A stretch of 17,851 bases of DNA from Oscillospiraceae bacterium (GTDB lineage: Bacteria; Bacillota; Clostridia; Oscillospirales; QAMX01): contig CACYBP010000188.1 in NCBI GenBank assembly GCA_902772625.1, positions 1-17,851 on the forward strand, given 5' to 3'. This document shows, piece by piece, positions 13,951 through 17,851 of this stretch (position 1 is its first letter; the number at the start of each line of letters is the position of its first letter). A program made the translations under genes and the position numbers. The notes beneath the pieces were generated by a model that had not been told where the DNA came from, did not search any database, and saw only the letters and a program-made list of their open reading frames with translations.

Positions 13951-16332
13951 ATGACGACGAACGACATTGCCTCCCGCTCCGAGAGGCTTCTGGAATACCC
14001 CAAGATCCTCGCTCTTCTGGCCGAGCGCGCGAATTCCGAAGGCGCCAAGGCCATGGCCCTCGCCCTGCGCCCCGAGGAATACAGCGAGGACGCCGACCGT
14101 CTGCAGGCCTTGACCGAGGCGGCGGTGAAGATCTCCGCAAAGCGCGGCTCTCCCTCCTTCCGCATGCTGAAGGATGTTTCTCCCGCCATCGCGCGGGTGG
14201 AGCTGGGCGGCGTGCTTTCGATGCGCGAGCTTCTGGAGATCAAGGGGGTCCTGTCCTGCGCGCGGACGGTCAAGGACTACTATTTCGCCGACAAGACCGA
14301 GGGGGAATCCACCCCCCTGGATCTGACCTTCGAGCTTTTGCGCACCAACCGGTATTTTGAGGACAGGATCGGCGCGTGTATCCTGAGCGAGGACGAGATG
14401 GCCGACAACGCCTCCCCGGAGCTTTTATCGATCCGCCGGGGCATCGCCCAGGCCAACGCCCGCATCCGGGAGATCCTGAACAAGATGATCACCTCTCCCT
14501 CCTATTCGAAGATCCTTCAGGAAAACATCGTCACCATGCGCGGCGGCAGATACGTCATCCCGGTGAAAAACGAGCACCGGAACGACATCCAGGGCCTCGT
14601 GCACGACGTCTCCTCCTCCGGCCAGACGGTGTTCATCGAGCCCATGGGCGTGGTGAACGCCAACAACGAGATCCAGACCCTTCTCGGCCGCGAGCGCAAG
14701 GAGATCGAGCGCATCCTTTACGAGCTTTCGGGCGAGGCCGCGGGCTTTTCCGGCGAGATCGCCTCCAATTACCGGAACCTTCTGCATCTGGATTTCACCT
14801 TCGCCAAGGCGAGGCTTGCCTACGATATGGAGGCCTTCCGGCCTCTGCTTTCGGACGGGGGCGAGACCGACCTGATCCATGCGCGCCATCCCCTGATCCC
14901 CCGCGACCGGGTGGTGCCGGTGGATATCCATATCGGTAAGGACTTCGACACCCTGGTGATCACCGGTCCGAACACCGGCGGCAAGACAGTGTCCCTGAAG
15001 ACCTTGGGACTTCTCAGCCTGATGGCGGCGGCCGGACTTCACGTGCCCGCCGCGGAAGGGAGCCGCGTGCGCGTCTTCCGCCGGGTCTTCGCCGACATCG
15101 GCGACGAGCAGTCCATCGAGCAGTCGCTTTCCACCTTCTCCTCCCACATGACCAACATCTCCTCCATCCTCACCGAGACCGACGAACGCACCCTGGTGAT
15201 CTTCGACGAGCTGGGCGCCGGCACCGACCCGGTGGAGGGCGCGGCTCTGGCCATCTCCATCATCGAGGAGTGCCGCGCACGGGGCGCGCGGGTGGCGGCC
15301 ACCACCCATTACGCCGAGCTGAAGGTCTACGCCATGAAGACGCCCGGCGTGGAAAACGCCTCCTGTGAATTCGACGTGGCGACCCTCCGGCCCACCTACC
15401 GGCTTCTGATCGGAGTGCCCGGACGGTCCAACGCCTTCGCCATCGCCAGACGCCTCGGTCTGGAGGAAAGGATCATCGACAACGCCCGGGACCGTCTGGC
15501 CGGGGAAAACGTGCGGTTCGAGGAGCTTCTGGACAATCTGGAAAAGAACCGCCAGGAAATGGAAAAAGAAAAGGCCCGCGCCGAGGAATTCCGGCGCGAG
15601 ACCGAGGAGCTTTCGAAAAAAGCGCGGGAGATGGAGGCGGGACTCCGCAAGGAGCGGGAAAAGCTCCTGGCCGAGGCCCGGCGCGAGGCCGACCGGCTGG
15701 TGGAGGAGACCCGCGCCGAAAGCGGACGGCTCCTGGCCGAGCTTCACACCCTTCGCGACCGCTCCTCCCTGACTCCCGAGGAGATCAACGCCGCCCGGGC
15801 CATGACCGGCACGGGGCTGAATAAAATGAAGAAGAACGGCGTGCCCGAGCCTCCGAAGATCGAGGTCGCGCCTCTCCCCCGGGACCCCGCGGTGGGCGAC
15901 ACGGTGGAGGTGGTGCGCTCCGGCGTGCGCGGCACGGTGCTTTCCCCCGCCGACGGAAAGGGCAACGTGCGCCTGAAGGCCGGGATCATGACCCTGACCG
16001 TGAACAAAAAGGAGCTCCGGTTCGTGGACGCTCCCAAGGTCAGGCTGCCGGAGGTTTCGGTCAGCGTTTCCCGGGTGGGACCGGCCTCGGCCTCCATGTC
16101 CCTGGATCTGCGGGGCATGGCCTCCGACGAGGCCCTGATCGAGCTCGGCGATTATCTCGACGACGCCTCCCGCGCCGGGCTCACCGAGGTCACCGTGATC
16201 CACGGCAAGGGCACCGGCAAACTCCGGGACGCGGTGCAGAACGAGCTTCGGCACAACAAGCTGGTCAAGTCCTTCCGCCTCGGCAAGTACGGGGAGGGCG
16301 AAGCCGGCGTCACGGTGGTCACCCTCGCCTGA
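13951..16332 (+). CDS. mutS2: MutS2 family ATPase with Smr domain
   Basis: A 793-residue MutS2 protein, usual length about 785. The family suppresses homologous recombination and, in B. subtilis, rescues collided ribosomes through its Smr domain. In order: N-terminal lever/clamp region, ATPase with Walker A GPNTGGKT (339-346), STFSSHM signature, Walker B VIFDELGAGTDP with Asp419 and Glu420, a long charged coiled coil (about 520-610), a KOW-like basic segment (about 650-690), and the C-terminal Smr domain with LDLRG (718-722) and HGKGTG (751-756). No mismatch-recognition domain of MutS1 is present, as expected. The nearest ribosome binding site, GAAAGGA (13931-13937), is 13 bases upstream inside the previous gene, so translation probably depends on coupling with the GH2 gene 6 bases ahead. 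Confidence 0.97.
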   Translation: MTTNDIASRSERLLEYPKILALLAERANSEGAKAMALALRPEEYSEDADRLQALTEAAVKISAKRGSPSFRMLKDVSPAIARVELGGVLSMRELLEIKGVLSCARTVKDYYFADKTEGESTPLDLTFELLRTNRYFEDRIGACILSEDEMADNASPELLSIRRGIAQANARIREILNKMITSPSYSKILQENIVTMRGGRYVIPVKNEHRNDIQGLVHDVSSSGQTVFIEPMGVVNANNEIQTLLGRERKEIERILYELSGEAAGFSGEIASNYRNLLHLDFTFAKARLAYDMEAFRPLLSDGGETDLIHARHPLIPRDRVVPVDIHIGKDFDTLVITGPNTGGKTVSLKTLGLLSLMAAAGLHVPAAEGSRVRVFRRVFADIGDEQSIEQSLSTFSSHMTNISSILTETDERTLVIFDELGAGTDPVEGAALAISIIEECRARGARVAATTHYAELKVYAMKTPGVENASCEFDVATLRPTYRLLIGVPGRSNAFAIARRLGLEERIIDNARDRLAGENVRFEELLDNLEKNRQEMEKEKARAEEFRRETEELSKKAREMEAGLRKEREKLLAEARREADRLVEETRAESGRLLAELHTLRDRSSLTPEEINAARAMTGTGLNKMKKNGVPEPPKIEVAPLPRDPAVGDTVEVVRSGVRGTVLSPADGKGNVRLKAGIMTLTVNKKELRFVDAPKVRLPEVSVSVSRVGPASASMSLDLRGMASDEALIELGDYLDDASRAGLTEVTVIHGKGTGKLRDAVQNELRHNKLVKSFRLGKYGEGEAGVTVVTLA

Positions 16333-16352
16333 CCGCCCCGTTTTCACAAAAG

Positions 16353-16386
16353 AAAGCCGCGAAAGCGGACGCTTTCGCGGCTTTTT
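16353..16386. terminator. Terminator of mutS2, probably bidirectional with folT-like gene
   Basis: A 14-bp perfect stem (16353-16366 with 16371-16384), loop GGAC, with the T-run at 16382-16386 on the plus strand. On the minus strand it is followed by CTTTTGTG and lies 16 bases behind the stop of the convergent gene, so it can serve both. Confidence 0.85.
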
Positions 16387-16401
16387 CACCACGCGGGATC
16401 C

Positions 16402-16920
16402 TTACCCGTTGTTCTTTTCAAACCGTCTGACCCCCTGGGTCACCAGCTTCAGAAGCAGCGCCTGGATCGGCGCGTACACCAGCCTTACCAGGGCTCTCAC
16501 CCCCATGATCTGCCACAGAGGCACCGTGGGATAGAAGAAAATATGAAGCGACGTGGATGTGATCAGCACGTCGGCCACCAGAAGCGAGATCCCCACGGCC
16601 AAAAGCGCCCTTTTGAAGGTGACTTCCTTTTTATATAGGATCAGCCCGGGGATCACCCCGCGTAAGATCGCCGAAAGCGAGATCAGGGGATTGATGGAAA
16701 GCCCGCCCGACTGGATCAGCATCCCGAGGATGTCGGCCGCCAGCGTGACGGTCCCGCCGAACACCGGCCCGAGAAGGATCCCGGCCATACCGTCGGGCAG
16801 GAACTGCAGGCTCAGCCTCTCGTATCCCAGAGGGATCGCGAGATACCGGGCCAGAACGATATCCATCGCCACGAGCAGCGCGGCGTAGGTCAGCTTTCGG
16901 ATCGCTTCTCTTTTCTTCAT
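16402..16920 (-). CDS. folT: ECF transporter S component, FolT family
   Basis: A 172-residue membrane protein with about five to six hydrophobic segments, the size of an ECF-type substrate-binding (S) component. The block LSLQFLPDGMAGILLGPVFGG (37-57) followed by AADILG (61-66) and INPLISLSAILRGVIPG (76-92) matches the folate-specific FolT group, which captures folates at the membrane. The energising module (two EcfA ATPases and EcfT) is not next to it, as is usual for S components that share a common module. AAGGAG (16930-16935) is 9 bases upstream of the start. It has its own promoter at 16960-16988 with a leader of only about 30 bases, leaving no room for a THF riboswitch. Folate as substrate is from family resemblance only. 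Confidence 0.8.
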   Translation of the reverse strand: MKKREAIRKLTYAALLVAMDIVLARYLAIPLGYERLSLQFLPDGMAGILLGPVFGGTVTLAADILGMLIQSGGLSINPLISLSAILRGVIPGLILYKKEVTFKRALLAVGISLLVADVLITSTSLHIFFYPTVPLWQIMGVRALVRLVYAPIQALLLKLVTQGVRRFEKNNG

Positions 16921-16959
16921 GCGGGGATGCTCCTTTTCCGGGATCGAATGTTTATCTTC

Positions 16960-16988
16960 ATTATAGCGGGCAAATCAGCCCCCGTCAA
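16960..16988 (-). promoter_or_regulatory. Sigma-A promoter of the folT-like gene
   Basis: On the minus strand TTGACG (16988-16983) and TATAAT (16965-16960) are 17 bases apart, 11 of 12 consensus positions. The transcription start is expected near 16953. It fills most of the leader of the divergent acetyltransferase gene. Confidence 0.92.
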
Positions 16989-17007
16989 GTCATCGAAAGG
17001 AATAAAT

Positions 17008-17799
17008 ATGCTGAAAAAACTCTCCCTCTTCAGTAAAAACCGCATAAAATCCTTTCTCGCCTGCGCCGACCGGGATCCGGTCTTCGGCGCGCGGATGTCC
17101 ACCGTGGAGCGCGCCCACGGCTTCGGTCCCGATACCGAATACTTCGTGGAGGAGCCTCTGATGGGAGACGCCCGGGGGATCGTCGCCAGGTTTTACGGCA
17201 CGATATATCTTTACGCCGACGAGGGCGTCGATCCGCTCTTCGCGGCTTCCTATCTGAAAAGAAGCCCCTACTGGATCGCCCTGGAGGGGCGGGAAAGCCT
17301 GCTTTCCCCTCTCGCGAAGGAATTGGGTCTTCCGCATCTCGAGACCTCCTGGTGCATGACCCACGACGGGAAGACCTTTCCCGACGTCTCCGGATACGAT
17401 ATCCGGAAAAGCGAGAACCTTCCCCGGTTTTTCGAGATCCTGTCGGCCTGCCACAAGGGCTTCGGGGAGAATACCAATTACCGCCTGTGGTTCGGGGATT
17501 ACGCCGCGCGGATCGGCGGCGGCTTCACCGAGCTGTATTTCCTCTATGAAAAAGGGGATCCCGTGGCCTGCGCCACGGTGAACGTCCGGAATCAGAACGC
17601 CGCGGTGATCGGCTCGGTCTCCACTCTGCCCGCCTTCCGCGGGAAGGGGTACGGCCGCGCGGTCAGCGCCGCGGCCCTTCAGAGCATCCGGGGCGCGGGC
17701 CTTACGGCCGCGCTTCAGTGCTCGGAGGATTCCCTCGCGGCTTTTTACGCGCCTCTCGGCTTTGAAAAGACCTTCCGCTGGATGATCGCCGAGCGATAG
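17008..17799 (+). CDS. GNAT-family N-acetyltransferase
   Basis: A 263-residue protein with a C-terminal GNAT domain: strand VACATVNVRNQNAAVIGSVSTLPAFRGKGYGRAVS, in which the acetyl-CoA pyrophosphate loop RGKGYG (211-216) is complete, followed by the usual end FYAPLGFEKTFRW. The first 120 residues are not a recognisable GNAT core and may form a second, degenerate GNAT-like half, as in two-domain members. The acceptor substrate is unknown. ATG 17008 is chosen for GAAAGG (16995-17000), 7 bases upstream; the open frame extends further but without a good start. It is divergent from folT. No clear plus-strand promoter is visible because the folT promoter occupies the leader. The 52 bases after it (17800-17851) show nothing. 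Confidence 0.85.
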   Translation: MLKKLSLFSKNRIKSFLACADRDPVFGARMSTVERAHGFGPDTEYFVEEPLMGDARGIVARFYGTIYLYADEGVDPLFAASYLKRSPYWIALEGRESLLSPLAKELGLPHLETSWCMTHDGKTFPDVSGYDIRKSENLPRFFEILSACHKGFGENTNYRLWFGDYAARIGGGFTELYFLYEKGDPVACATVNVRNQNAAVIGSVSTLPAFRGKGYGRAVSAAALQSIRGAGLTAALQCSEDSLAAFYAPLGFEKTFRWMIAER

Positions 17800-17851
17800 A
17801 GCGGCGTTCTTTCCCGCGTCCCTTTCGAAGCGAAAAAAGTCCGCGCTTCCC

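Noticed and set aside
14425..16392. 655-codon open frame on the minus strand
   Set aside because: It is the antisense shadow of mutS2, whose motifs are complete; the translation is a low-information mix rich in Gly, His, Arg and Asp typical of GC-rich antisense frames.
16921..16953. THF or other riboswitch in the folT leader
   Set aside because: The predicted leader is only about 30 bases, too short for a known riboswitch.

Overview
The window is GC-rich, densely coded DNA from an endospore-forming bacterium of the Clostridia type (Firmicutes). The evidence is a spoIIID gene with a sigma-E-like promoter, a yqfC-yqfD pair, and the order yqfC-yqfD-phoH-ybeY-era-recO typical of spore-forming Firmicutes. 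High GC, sugar-related genes, lipoprotein solute-binding proteins and a FolT-type ECF component would fit an uncultured gut member of Oscillospirales or Christensenellales, but that placement is a guess. I see no tRNA, rRNA, CRISPR array, insertion sequence or phage gene.

Layout. 1-344 (minus): 5' part of a carbohydrate-active beta-propeller-like protein cut by the window edge, with its own promoter. 345-613: non-coding, with that promoter and two GC-rich stem-loops. 614-1126 (minus): Xre-type regulator with two C-terminal membrane segments. 1335-1613 (plus): spoIIID. 1706-5219 (minus): two consecutive lipoproteins related to ABC-transporter solute-binding proteins, the first with an extra beta-rich N-terminal region; no permease is nearby. 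5317-6462 (minus): Gfo/Idh/MocA oxidoreductase with a strong sigma-A promoter and a strong terminator.

6572-11319 (plus): conserved cluster yqfC, yqfD, phoH, ybeY, era, recO, ended by an intrinsic terminator at 11330-11351. yqfC and yqfD are sporulation genes, while phoH, ybeY, era and recO serve RNA/ribosome maturation and DNA repair. pgpH, dgkA and cdd, often found inside this cluster in relatives, are absent. 11410-16332 (plus): a cytoplasmic GH2 beta-mannosidase-like gene followed after 6 bases by mutS2; a terminator at 16353-16386 serves mutS2 and probably the convergent folT-like gene. 16402-16920 (minus): FolT-type ECF substrate-binding component with a near-consensus sigma-A promoter. 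17008-17799 (plus): GNAT acetyltransferase.

The main items for a second look are the orphan lipoprotein pair with an 18-bp perfect dyad in front of it, the yqfC start (a possible 15-codon leader ORF ending in an ATGA overlap, or a GTG start), the beta-mannosidase-like gene placed ahead of mutS2 with an unusual nucleophile context, and two T-tailed stem-loops at 538-612 oriented against the flanking genes. I found no clear new multi-gene defence or mobile system.
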